Translations under genes and position numbers: made by a program
Notes under the pieces: generated by a model
Told to the model about the DNA's origin: nothing
The model's database searches: none
What the model saw: the letters and a program-made list of their open reading frames with translations, nothing else
In this document: piece after piece, positions 1-8,439 of the stretch
Position numbering within the stretch: the first letter of the stretch is position 1
Layout: every line of letters starts with the position of its first letter
Source of the DNA: an uncultured Parabacteroides sp.
Lineage (GTDB): Bacteria; Bacteroidota; Bacteroidia; Bacteroidales; Tannerellaceae
DNA length: 64,000 nt
Assembly: GCA_949295065.1 (NCBI GenBank)
Contig: CASFJQ010000022.1
Span: forward strand, 1 to 64,000
Direction of reading: 5' to 3'

Positions 1-220
1 TACTCGACTGGGGTACTGGCGTATTGCTGACAGTTGGATAACACACAGTTCTATGACTAACGAACGACTAAAAATTGCCGGGTATCCAACCCTTTATGAC
101 GAGTATCTCAAATGGTATCCTAAATAAAGAACCGCCACGTGCGGAACCGCATGCGTGGTGGTGGGAGAGGTCGGAAAACGAAAGAAGGAAGAAAACTACT
201 TCGTTTTTCTCCTACTCGAT
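1..220 (+). mobile_element. Group II intron, 3' end (5' part outside window)
   Basis: The left edge holds the last part of a bacterial group II intron: the C-terminus of its maturase, then a domain V-like hairpin from about 129 (GAACCGCC... GGTGGTGGGAGAGG) and a domain VI-like stem (AAAACGAA near 176-183 pairing with TTCGTTTT near 200-207). The intron should end at ...CCTACTCGAT, position 220, because bacterial group II introns commonly end in this type of sequence. The 5' boundary lies outside the window. It sits upstream of a glycosidase gene on the same strand, so the insertion appears intergenic. Confidence 0.85.
2..127 (+). CDS. ltrA: Group II intron reverse transcriptase/maturase, C-terminal fragment
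   Basis: Frame 2 is open from the window edge to a TAA at 125-127. It reads as the end of a group II intron-encoded protein: GYWRIADSWITHSSMTNERL followed by KIAGYPTLYDEYLKWYPK. The pattern GYWRIA...TNERLK.AGY is typical of the maturase/endonuclease C-terminus of LtrA-like proteins, which splice the intron RNA and copy it into DNA targets. Only about 41 residues are visible, so the catalytic YADD motif and domain X cannot be checked. The stop lies just before domain V, the usual place for an ORF carried in domain IV. Confidence 0.85.
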   Translation, partial: TRLGYWRIADSWITHSSMTNERLKIAGYPTLYDEYLKWYPK

Positions 221-375
221 TATATTAAACAAAAGAAAATGTAACATTAATATATCATTCTTAAAAATATAAATATATGTATTGTATATAATTTTAGAAG
301 ATAATTATATAATCAATGAGTTTATAAAATATTTCTCTGTACTTTTACCCTGTATAATATTTAATTGCAGACAAA

Positions 376-1332
376 ATGAAAAACCTAATCTTAAATCTAT
401 TTCTAGCTGGAGCAATGATTTATCCGGCTTTAGGACAGAAGGAGCATAAGCTTATCCTACCTGTTCCTTCAACAGAGCCGAGTGAGGCTCAGCTTCAACA
501 GATTGAACGCAAATATGGAATGTTCATACATTTTGGTATCAATACATTCCATGATGAAGAGTGGACTGACGGATCAAAACCGGCTGAATCATATGCGCCG
601 ACAGCAGTAGATGCTGATCAGTGGATAAGGACAGCAAAAGAAGCCGGAATGAAATATGTTATTCTGATTACGAAGCATCATGAAGGCTTCTGCCTTTGGG
701 ACAGTAAATATACTGAATATGATGTGGCTTCGTCGAAGAACCCGACGAATGTTGTTGAGGCAGTTGCCAAAGCTTGCAAGAAATATGATATAGGCTTAGG
801 GCTGTATTATTCGTTGTGGGACAGGAAGGTTAATCCTGATGTGGAAGATCAGAGCAAAGATGCGGCTTATAATGAGTATATGCTCAATCAGCTTGATGAA
901 GTGATAGACATTGCACAGAAACATACAGATATTGTAGAGTTCTGGTTTGATGGGGGATGGGTGAAGCAGAATTACCGTTGGCCAATTATGGATATTTACC
1001 AGACAGTAAAACGCAAGGCGCCACAATGTCAGGTTGGCGTAAACTGGACTATTGGAACACCGGGGAATGTAGATAAAAACACTGTTTTGCCTCAGGATCA
1101 GAAAGAAGGTTTTCCGATTCGTTATTTCCCAAGTGATTTCCGTTTGGGTGACCCTTATCTGCCTACAGACAATGACCCGAAAGTCTTTACTCACAATGGC
1201 AAATCCTATTATTTGCCATGGGAATCAACTGTATGCATAAGCCAGCGCTGGTTCTATAACACTAAGGATAATAAATTTAAGAGTGTGGATGAATTGGAAA
1301 AGTTTAGCTTGCGAAGCTTAAGTAAAATATAG
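376..1332 (+). pseudogene. Truncated GH29 alpha-L-fucosidase
   Basis: A signal peptide (about 1-20) leads into a GH29 (beta/alpha)8 barrel: YGMFIHFGINTF, ITKHHEGFCLWDS and the nucleophile region VEFWFDGGW with Asp192. Family members release alpha-L-fucose from glycans in the periplasm. At 318 residues the protein is shorter than usual Bacteroides GH29 enzymes (about 450 or more). It breaks off at FKSVDELEKF, where relatives continue through the last barrel strands. The ORF instead enters a copy of a dispersed repeat end (1300-1323) and stops after LRSLSKI. The nucleophile is present but the barrel is incomplete, so activity is doubtful. No frame restoring the missing part was seen downstream. 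Confidence 0.75.
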
Positions 1333-1357
1333 TTTATAACTTTATAATAATATATCT

Positions 1358-2506
1358 ATGATGTTAAATAAAAAACCATTAATTAACGGAATGATATTGC
1401 TAATATCATTTTTGTTCATAACTACTTTTTCTTCATGTAGAAAAGATAATGTTTATAAATCTTTTAAGCCTGGAGAGCTTTGGCTTGATAACAAAGGTGT
1501 TCATATTAATGCTCATGGTGGTGGAATTTGGTTTTCAAATGGTGTTTATTACTGGTTTGGTGAACATAAAACAGAAGGTAGAAATGGAAATGTTGCGAAT
1601 GTTGGCGTCCATTGTTATTCTTCAAAAGATTTATATAATTGGAAAGATGAAGGTATTGTATTGCATGTAGAGCCGGAAGGTTCAGGAAGTCCAATAGAAA
1701 AAGGTTGTATATTGGAACGTCCTAAAGTGATATACAATAAGAAAACAAATAAATATGTAATGTGGTTTCATTTAGAGCCTAAAGGTTTGGGATATAAAGG
1801 AGCACAAAGTGGTGTGGCTGTAAGTGATAATGTGTCAGGTCCGTATAAATTTGTTCATGCCGGAAGAATTAATGCTGGTAAATGGGCAATAAATACTCCG
1901 ACAAGAATGAAGGAAATGCCTTTGCAGGAATTGGTGACAAACTATTCCGGAGGAAGTTTACCTCAACATCCGGATTCAATGAATATTCATAAACGAGATT
2001 TTGATAAGGGGCAAATGGCTAGAGATATGAACCTTTTTGTTGATGATGATGGAAAGGCATATCATATTTATGCTTCGGAAGAAAACAGCACATTGCATAT
2101 AGCCCAGCTTTCTGATGATTATCTGTCTCATAATGGACAGTATATTAGATGTTTTGCAGGACGTTTTATGGAGGCTCCTGCTATGTTCAAATATAAAGGA
2201 GATTATTATTTGATGATGTCGGGATGCACAGGCTGGGCGCCAAATGCTGCTCGCTCTGCAAAAGCTGATTCAATATTTGGAGAATGGAAAGAGTTGGGAA
2301 ATCCATGTATTGATAACGATTCGTCTTTGACATATCATTCGCAAAGTACATATATTTTGCCGGTACAAGGAACAAACGATAAATTTATATATATGGGTGA
2401 CAGATGGACTCCGGATAATGCTATTGATGGCCGTTATATTTGGTTACCTTTAGAGTTTGATGGAGAGAGATTTATAATTCCATGGAAGGATGAATGGAAG
2501 CTGTAG
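1358..2506 (+). CDS. GH43-like five-bladed propeller glycosidase, lipoprotein
   Basis: The 382-residue product starts with a hydrophobic segment and a lipobox-like TFSSC (Cys27), so it is probably a surface or periplasmic lipoprotein. The mature part has GH43-type propeller features: WLDNKGVHINAHGGGIWFSN and YYWFGEHKTEGR near the start (candidate catalytic Asp), YNKKTNKYVMWFH in blade 2, ARDMNLFVDDDGKAYHIYAS, and a late MEAPAMFKYKGDYYLMMSG with the Glu expected of the general acid. It resembles the galactan/galactofuranoside-active branch of GH43, but the substrate cannot be set from sequence. It follows the broken GH29 by 25 bp and is probably co-transcribed with it. Confidence 0.75.
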   Translation: MMLNKKPLINGMILLISFLFITTFSSCRKDNVYKSFKPGELWLDNKGVHINAHGGGIWFSNGVYYWFGEHKTEGRNGNVANVGVHCYSSKDLYNWKDEGIVLHVEPEGSGSPIEKGCILERPKVIYNKKTNKYVMWFHLEPKGLGYKGAQSGVAVSDNVSGPYKFVHAGRINAGKWAINTPTRMKEMPLQELVTNYSGGSLPQHPDSMNIHKRDFDKGQMARDMNLFVDDDGKAYHIYASEENSTLHIAQLSDDYLSHNGQYIRCFAGRFMEAPAMFKYKGDYYLMMSGCTGWAPNAARSAKADSIFGEWKELGNPCIDNDSSLTYHSQSTYILPVQGTNDKFIYMGDRWTPDNAIDGRYIWLPLEFDGERFIIPWKDEWKL

Positions 2507-2617
2507 GATATAAGTGTCATTTTTTATACTGACTTTTCAAATACTGGTTTATATGAAGAAAACAATTCTGCTTGTCTGTCAGTACACCGGGAGCAGCCTG
2601 AATAATATTAATAACTC

Positions 2618-2738
2618 AAGTTTCGCAAGCTAAACTTACAGATAACAAGTTGACAAGAAGACAAGTTAACAAAGTTGACCTTGTCAACTCGTATCTGAAG
2701 CCTTGTTAACTTCTAAGTTGAGCAACTTGCGAAACTTA
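2618..2738. repeat. Palindromic intergenic element with CTTGCGAAACTT ends
   Basis: This 121-bp element has perfect 12-bp inverted ends (AAGTTTCGCAAG at 2618-2629, CTTGCGAAACTT at 2726-2737). Inside are nested inverted repeats (CAGATA/TATCTG, AAGTTGACAAG/CTTGTCAACT, AAGTTAACAA/TTGTTAACTT) with a loose 8-bp period. It carries no ORF of note and resembles a MITE or REP-like hairpin. Related ends recur at 1300, 9234, 16669, 38247 and about 44966. Confidence 0.7.
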
Positions 2739-2758
2739 ATTAATAAAATATATCTTCC

Positions 2759-3784
2759 ATGAAATTATCCAGAAGAAAATTTTTCAAACAAAGCCTTGTT
2801 GGTGCAATGGCTATAGGTGCAATTCCTGAATCAAAAGCTGTGGAATATGATACAGAAAATGTTTCTGCATCACTGCCGGGTGGCGGTTCATCGAGCAAAT
2901 TTATTTCTTTTTCGGAGAAAGAGAATAATGCTTATATTCTGCTTGAAGGAGTTGAGTCGGATTTTAAGGTGATGCACATAACGGACTGTCATATAACAGT
3001 GCCAAGCCGGAAAGATGGGGAAGTATGGGAAAAATGTAAGCGAATGCATCAGGCATACAAGGATACTGATTCTCATGAGTCCGGTAAAAACGTCAGCCGT
3101 GAAGAAGCTTTCTCCATGTTACTGGAGAAGGCAAAGAATGATAAAGTGGACTTCATAGTTCTTTCCGGTGATATAATTAATTTTCCGTCAGAAGCTTCTG
3201 TTGATTTTGTTTATAAGGAATTGCAGAAGTGTGGAATACCATATGCCTATATATCCGGAAACCATGACTGGCATCTTGAGGGAACTCCAGGGTCTGATAA
3301 TTCTCAACGTAAACAAATGATAGGTGTTCTTAAACCTTTATATAATGGAAAGAATCCTTTCTGCTATTCTACTTTGTATAAAGGTGTCAATTTCGTATGT
3401 ATCGATAACTCAACATATCAGGTTGACGGTGAACAACTGGCGTTTTTCAAACAGCAGCTCAATAAACCATATCCTGTTGTTCTGGTTATGCATATTCCTG
3501 TGTACACGCTGCTCAATAATGGAAACGCAACTTTCGGAAATCCAAAGTGGGGCAGGGCAATAGATGAGAGTTATGAAATAGAAAGACGTGAGCCTTGGAG
3601 TGATAAGGGAAATACAGATGAGACCAAAGAGTTTTACAACTTGGTTATGGATAATAACGTAATAGTTCTTTCCGGGCATATACATACAAACTGTGTGGAT
3701 CGGGAGAAAAATATGTTGCAATTGGTGACCGGGCTTTCCAGAAATGGTGTTCACAGGATGATTAATTTTAAATCGAGGAAATGA
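2759..3784 (+). CDS. Exported calcineurin-like metallophosphoesterase
   Basis: The 341-residue protein carries the metal-binding signature of calcineurin-like phosphoesterases in order: D-x-H in ITDCHI (Asp76, His78), GDIIN (Asp138), GNHD (167-170), an MHIP loop and the C-terminal GHIHTN. These residues bind a dinuclear metal centre that hydrolyses phosphoesters. The N-terminus SRRKFFKQSLVGAMAIGAI looks like a twin-arginine signal, suggesting folded export. It lies among glycan-degradation genes, where such phosphatases may remove phosphate from glycans, but the substrate is unknown. The start codon is 20 bp after the repeat element. Confidence 0.8.
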   Translation: MKLSRRKFFKQSLVGAMAIGAIPESKAVEYDTENVSASLPGGGSSSKFISFSEKENNAYILLEGVESDFKVMHITDCHITVPSRKDGEVWEKCKRMHQAYKDTDSHESGKNVSREEAFSMLLEKAKNDKVDFIVLSGDIINFPSEASVDFVYKELQKCGIPYAYISGNHDWHLEGTPGSDNSQRKQMIGVLKPLYNGKNPFCYSTLYKGVNFVCIDNSTYQVDGEQLAFFKQQLNKPYPVVLVMHIPVYTLLNNGNATFGNPKWGRAIDESYEIERREPWSDKGNTDETKEFYNLVMDNNVIVLSGHIHTNCVDREKNMLQLVTGLSRNGVHRMINFKSRK

Positions 3785-3911
3785 AAGATCAGAATAAAGG
3801 CTGGCAAATGATATCAGGTTGCGGAATACTGTGTATGAAGTGTGTGAAACGGGATAAACCTTTTTGAGGTAATGAATATATAAATTAAAAACACCACAAA
3901 AACAATAAACC

Positions 3912-5774
3912 ATGAAATCTATACTTTATTTTTTATCCTTCTTCTTTTGCTGCTCAGTTTTGAACTCTGCAAACCTGTTTGTTGAGGCTGAGTCATTCAA
4001 GACGAAAGGTGGTTGGGTTGTTGACCAACAGTTTATGGATTTGATGGGCTCGTCATATCTGATGGCCCATGGGATGGGAAAACCGGTGAGTGATGCGGTG
4101 ACTTCCGTAGATTTCCCAGAGAAAGGAACTTATTATGTGTATGTGCGTACCTATAACTGGACTTCACCATGGAAAGATGGTGAAGGAGCAGGGAAGTTTT
4201 CTCTTTATGTGGATAATCAGAAACTGACTTCGCCTTTAGGCTGTGAGGGTAATGCTTGGATGTGGCAGAGTGCTGGAAAAATTGTAGTTAAGAATACAAA
4301 TGCCCGCTTGCGTCTTCATGATTTGACAGGATTCAATGGCCGTTGCGATGCTATTTATTTTACTACGGAAAAAGATGATTGTCCGCCATCGGATGTAGCT
4401 GCGCTTGAGAAATTCAGACGTGCAAAATTGGGTATTCCGGATGTTGCTCCTCTTGCGGGAAAATATGATTTGGTGGTTGTTGGTGCAGGAATAGCAGGAA
4501 TGAGCGCTGCAGTTTCTGCAGCACGACTAGGCTGCAAGGTGGCATTAATCAACGACCGTCCGGTGTTGGGCGGAAACAACAGTTCGGAAGTTCGTGTTCA
4601 TTTGGGCGGACGAATCGAGGCTGGTCCGTATAAGGAACTTGGTAATTTGCAGAAAGAATTCGGTCCTGTAAATGGAGGAAATGCAAAGCCGGCAGAAAAT
4701 TATGAAGACCAGAAGAAAATGGATTGGCTTCTCCAGGAAAAAAATGTGACTTTGTTTGCTAATTATCGTGCTATTGCTGTTGAAAAGGATGGTAATCGCA
4801 TTACGGCTGTAGTAGCCAAGCATATAGAGACTGGCGAGGAACTTCGTTTTGAGGCACCGTTGTTCTCGGATTGCACCGGTGACGGCACAATAGGGTATCT
4901 TGCAGGTGCGGATTATCGAATGGGGCGTGAAAGCAAATCTGAGTTTGGTGAGGCTACTGCTCCCGAAAAGGCTGATAATATGACGATGGGTGCCTCTGTT
5001 CAGTGGTATTCCGTAGAAAAACAGAAGCCTACTGCTTTTCCTTTCTTCAATTATGGTGTTCATTTTGATGATAATAGTTGCGAAAAGGTAACGATGGGTG
5101 AATGGACATGGGAAACTGGTATGAATTACGATCAGATAAAAGATTTCGAGCGCATACGTGATTATGGCCTTATGGTTGTTTATTCAAACTGGAGTTATCT
5201 GAAAAATGAATTGAAAGAAAATGATATATACAAGAACAGGGAGCTTGGCTGGGTTGCTTATATTTCCGGCAAACGTGAATCGCGCCGCCTTATGGGAGAT
5301 TATATACTTAAGGAAGATGATTTGCGCAAGGCTGTAGAGCATGAAGATGGAACGGCTGCTACAACTTGGACTATTGACTTGCATTATCCGGACCCGGCAA
5401 ACACGAAGAACTTCCCGGGTGCTGAGTTTAAGTCGATAGCCAAACATATACCGATTTATCCTTATCCGATTCCTTATCGTTGTCTGTATTCCCGCAATAT
5501 AGATAATTTATTTATGGCAGGCAGGAATATCAGTGTTACTCATGTAGCTTTGGGTACAGTGCGAGTTATGCGAACAACAGGGATGATGGGCGAAGTGGTT
5601 GGCATGGCTGCATCATTGTGCAAGAAACATAACGTATTGCCACGCCGCATATATCAGTCTTATTTGGATGAATTGAAAAAGCTTTTGAAAGAAGGTGTTG
5701 GAAAAAAATGTCTTCCTAATAATCAAAAATATAACGAAGGAAGCACGTTAAAGGAGAAACCTTCGTTTTATTGA
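3912..5774 (+). CDS. Secreted FAD-dependent oxidoreductase with N-terminal beta-sandwich
   Basis: The 620-residue protein has a signal peptide (1-19), an N-terminal beta-sandwich-like domain of about 150 residues (LFVEAESFKTKGGWVVD, YYVYVRTYNWTSPW), and then a FAD-binding Rossmann domain with VVVGAGIAGMSAAVSAARLG near 190-210, followed by DRPVLGGNNSSEVRVHLGG and a C-terminal LFMAGRNISVTHVALGTVRV that binds FAD. This is the FAD-dependent oxidoreductase group often found in Bacteroidetes polysaccharide loci. The reaction is not known. It is 128 bp downstream of the phosphoesterase on the same strand and ends at a terminator hairpin. Confidence 0.78.
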   Translation: MKSILYFLSFFFCCSVLNSANLFVEAESFKTKGGWVVDQQFMDLMGSSYLMAHGMGKPVSDAVTSVDFPEKGTYYVYVRTYNWTSPWKDGEGAGKFSLYVDNQKLTSPLGCEGNAWMWQSAGKIVVKNTNARLRLHDLTGFNGRCDAIYFTTEKDDCPPSDVAALEKFRRAKLGIPDVAPLAGKYDLVVVGAGIAGMSAAVSAARLGCKVALINDRPVLGGNNSSEVRVHLGGRIEAGPYKELGNLQKEFGPVNGGNAKPAENYEDQKKMDWLLQEKNVTLFANYRAIAVEKDGNRITAVVAKHIETGEELRFEAPLFSDCTGDGTIGYLAGADYRMGRESKSEFGEATAPEKADNMTMGASVQWYSVEKQKPTAFPFFNYGVHFDDNSCEKVTMGEWTWETGMNYDQIKDFERIRDYGLMVVYSNWSYLKNELKENDIYKNRELGWVAYISGKRESRRLMGDYILKEDDLRKAVEHEDGTAATTWTIDLHYPDPANTKNFPGAEFKSIAKHIPIYPYPIPYRCLYSRNIDNLFMAGRNISVTHVALGTVRVMRTTGMMGEVVGMAASLCKKHNVLPRRIYQSYLDELKKLLKEGVGKKCLPNNQKYNEGSTLKEKPSFY

Positions 5775-5795
5775 TTGTTTTTATAGTGTGAAGTA

Positions 5796-5846
5796 TGAGT
5801 TGGCAGGGATTCAAAATAATATATTTTCCTTGTCAACTCATTTTTT
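5796..5846 (+). terminator. Terminator after the FAD oxidoreductase
   Basis: TGAGTTGGCAGGGA pairs with TCCTTGTCAACTCA (with G-U pairs), followed by a T run at 5841-5846. The right arm carries the CCTTGTCAACTC word of the dispersed octamer family. Confidence 0.7.
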
Positions 5847-5961
5847 ATCATATTCAGAGTTACAATCGATATCTGTGATAAAAGTTTTATCATAACTTCC
5901 AATCATCCACATCATATTCCCAATTTAACAATATCAATATAAATATGGAGAGAAGTTACTT

Positions 5962-5990
5962 TTTGGACTAAACAGCTTTCTGTATATTTG
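5962..5990 (+). promoter_or_regulatory. Bacteroidetes promoter for the acyltransferase
   Basis: TTTG at 5962-5965 and TATATTTG at 5983-5990 fit the -33/-7 consensus (TTTG, TAnnTTTG) with 17-bp spacing. Transcription should begin near 5997, giving a 5' leader of about 105 nt. Confidence 0.6.
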
Positions 5991-6102
5991 TGGAGGATGT
6001 GGATTGATTTGGTAAAAAGTCAAGGAGTTATATTGTCTGCTTGCCTCTGCAGCCAGGTTGATTCCAATGTTAAGCAATTTGAAAAATTGATGAACTAATA
6101 TT

Positions 6103-7026
6103 ATGAAATACGCGATAACAAATTATAAAGAAAGGATAGTTTGGCTTGACGTTGTAAGACTGATAGCAATTTTTCTGGTAATAGCCTGTCACTGCACAGA
6201 TCCGTTCAATGCTTCACCCGAAGCGAGGGCAAATCCTGATATAAATTTCTGGGGCTCAGCCTATGGCTCAATGTTGAGGCCCTGTGTGCCGCTGTTTGTT
6301 ATGATGACGGGTTTTCTTCTCCTTCCCGTGAAGCAGGAAGCTTCGACTTTTTACAGGAAAAGGATTCCGAGAGTGTTGTTCCCGTTTTTGGTGTGGTCGA
6401 TATTGTTTGACCTTTCCCCTTGGTTTATACAGTTTGTTGGTGGATCAAAGGAGCTTGTTATCCAGTTTTTCCCCTGGGAACCTAATCCTTCAGCATCGCT
6501 TGCAGATGCATTGAAGACGATAGCGATGATACCTATTAATTTCACAGTTTATGCAACGCCAATGTGGTATATATATACATTGATAGGCTTGTATCTTTAT
6601 ATGCCGGTGTTTTCGGCTTGGGTTGAGAAAGCATCAGATAAGGCTAAACTGTGGTTCCTGGGAATTTGGGCTGTCAGTCTGTTTATTCCATATCTGATGG
6701 TTTTCGTATCCCAATATTTGTTTGGTACTTGTTCATGGAATTCGTTCGGATTGTTCTATTATTTTGCCGGTTTCAATGGATATATGCTTTTGGGTCATTA
6801 TCTTGGCCGGATTGAAAAGCCTTCTTTGGCAAATCTTACGAAATGCGGTTTCGGCATATATTGTGTTCATTATTTCTTTATCGGTCCATGCTATATGTTC
6901 ACGCTTTGGCTTGGTGTGCCGCTTCAGGTTGTTGTTCCTGTATCTGCATTGTTCACATTTGTCTGCTCGTGGACATTTGTTTATTTTGTGAGCAAATTGC
7001 CGGGTTCGAAATATGTTGTCGGTTAA
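6103..7026 (+). CDS. Membrane acyltransferase (acyltransferase-3 family)
   Basis: The 307-residue polytopic membrane protein begins with the family signature ERIVWLDVVRLIAIFLVIACHC: the His of the first membrane segment is part of the catalytic site used to transfer acyl groups to sugars or peptidoglycan. About eight to nine hydrophobic segments follow, including RKRIPRVLFPFLVWSI (the conserved Arg-rich loop) and WYIYTLIGLYLYMPVF. It is slightly short for the family but ends in a membrane segment, so it may be complete. It stands alone between two terminator-like regions, and the acceptor cannot be predicted. Confidence 0.75.
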   Translation: MKYAITNYKERIVWLDVVRLIAIFLVIACHCTDPFNASPEARANPDINFWGSAYGSMLRPCVPLFVMMTGFLLLPVKQEASTFYRKRIPRVLFPFLVWSILFDLSPWFIQFVGGSKELVIQFFPWEPNPSASLADALKTIAMIPINFTVYATPMWYIYTLIGLYLYMPVFSAWVEKASDKAKLWFLGIWAVSLFIPYLMVFVSQYLFGTCSWNSFGLFYYFAGFNGYMLLGHYLGRIEKPSLANLTKCGFGIYCVHYFFIGPCYMFTLWLGVPLQVVVPVSALFTFVCSWTFVYFVSKLPGSKYVVG

Positions 7027-7076
7027 GAAGTTGTTTATACAACTTTCAGTTAACGGATTGACAAGAGTTTTTAAAT

Positions 7077-8135
7077 TCAAGACTTCATCCTAACAATAAA
7101 TATCACTGCATTGTTGCTTTCCGCATTTTCTGGGAAACTACTTTTCAATGCGTCGCCACTTTTGAAGAATGAATATGTGTGGCAATAGATATCAGAAGGA
7201 TAAAGGTTTGTTATTCTTCCGGACAGAAAGAAATCATCTGTAAATCCGCCTTTAATCTGCCAAGCTTCGTTGTTTCTGATATCAAGGCAGAATATGTTGT
7301 TTTTCTCAGCGAAGGAGTTGCTTGTATGAGAGGAAATCCAATATCTTGTTCCTAGCTGCACGGGAAAAGAGGATATGATGTTTTCATCAGATTTTCTGTG
7401 TCCGTCATTATTGAAAATATACAGAGAATCACGGAGCAGGCTTTCCGGTTCTGAAGTTTCCTTATAGGCATATATTATACCTGAATCTTTGTTTACCATA
7501 AGATTTGCTCTGTGATAGTTTGGAGCAATATGCTTTCTGCCGTTCTCGGCATCACATAACTTTTTTTCTCCTATTTTGTTGAAAGAAGTGTCATATTCCA
7601 CAACGCAGTCAACAATCCTTGTGTTGTTATCGATAGAATCTTTTATTTGCTTTCTTTCCGAAGTGTAAATCCTATTATTGTAGAGGACAGCCGACATTAC
7701 GTTTTGCTGAGGCAGGTCACTTTTCAGTTTCTTTTTCTTGAGCAGTTTGCCGCTGAAATTATAGTAATGGATATCATCTTTGTTGCCCAGTACAATTATT
7801 TCCTTTTTTCCTTCATTTATCATATATCCGGCAACGCTTATTTCATCAGGATTTGTTATTTGTCTGATAAATTCGCCTTTTCGGTTGAAAAGGAACAATG
7901 TATTACGGCTGACAAGAAAGAGGTTGTCGCCTTGTTTGCTTATGTTCCGTGCATATTTAATTGGTTCCATTCCCGAAGGTGTTTGCAACGGGATAGCTAC
8001 TACTTCTTCAGCTATGTCCGACAGAACTCCGTCATTGTGTTTCTCTGTGGCTGTGTCTTTATTTATTTTATGATATAATTGCCAGGCTGATATAGAGAAT
8101 ATCAGTGTAATCAGTAGAATGAATGACTGCTTCAT
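7077..8135 (-). CDS. 6-bladed beta-propeller protein, membrane-anchored or secreted
   Basis: The 352-residue protein starts with a signal/anchor segment (MKQSFILLITLIFSISAW) and shows repeated beta-propeller strands such as LFLVSRNTLFLFNRKGEFIRQI, DIHYYNFSGKLLKKKK and VVEYDTSFNKIGEKKL. This matches the Bacteroidetes 6-bladed propeller family (often DUF4934 or BF3164-like), usually cell-surface proteins of unknown function. It converges with the acyltransferase gene and is separated from tyrA by a large octamer repeat array. No catalytic residues can be pointed to. Confidence 0.6.
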   Translation of the reverse strand: MKQSFILLITLIFSISAWQLYHKINKDTATEKHNDGVLSDIAEEVVAIPLQTPSGMEPIKYARNISKQGDNLFLVSRNTLFLFNRKGEFIRQITNPDEISVAGYMINEGKKEIIVLGNKDDIHYYNFSGKLLKKKKLKSDLPQQNVMSAVLYNNRIYTSERKQIKDSIDNNTRIVDCVVEYDTSFNKIGEKKLCDAENGRKHIAPNYHRANLMVNKDSGIIYAYKETSEPESLLRDSLYIFNNDGHRKSDENIISSFPVQLGTRYWISSHTSNSFAEKNNIFCLDIRNNEAWQIKGGFTDDFFLSGRITNLYPSDIYCHTYSFFKSGDALKSSFPENAESNNAVIFIVRMKS

Positions 8136-8206
8136 AATTTTGCGTTGTTTTATTTAATAACGCAGGGGAAAGGGAAATATTGTGTAGGAGGGAAGAGATT
8201 GGGGAA

Positions 8207-8430
8207 TTAAGTAGTTAAGTAGTCAAGTAGTCAAGTAGTTAAGAAGTCAAGTAGTTAAGTAGTTAAGAAGTCAAGTAGTTAAGTAGTTAAGAAGTCAAGT
8301 AGTTAAGAAGTTAAGGAGTTAAGGAGTTAAGTAGTCAAGGAGAAAATGCTTTATATTCTGTAGCCTTGTCAACTCGTCAACTTGTTAACTCATCAACTTG
8401 TCAACTCATCAACTTTTCTCCTTGTCTCCT
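8207..8430. repeat. Octamer repeat array with complementary arm
   Basis: Positions 8209-8342 hold 16 full copies plus a partial copy of an 8-bp unit AAGNAGTY (N mostly T, A or G). A spacer with the core TTCTGTAGCC follows, and then 8365-8420 carries a second 8-bp-period run of AACTCGTC/AACTTGTT/AACTCATC type. The two arms are partly complementary and can form a long, slippable hairpin. It is the largest member of the intercistronic family in this window, and its core is antisense to the flanking minus-strand genes. Confidence 0.85.
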
Positions 8431-8439
8431 TCCTCTATG

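Noticed and set aside
75-272. A 65-codon ORF across the end of the group II intron
   Set aside because: It runs through structured intron RNA (domains V/VI) in a different frame from the maturase and has no coding character.
2618-2738. An insertion sequence
   Set aside because: There is no transposase and it is only 121 bp; at most it is a non-autonomous element.
8209-8342. Regular repeats that might be a CRISPR array
   Set aside because: The unit is 8 bp with no spacers, and no cas genes are present; it is a simple tandem array.
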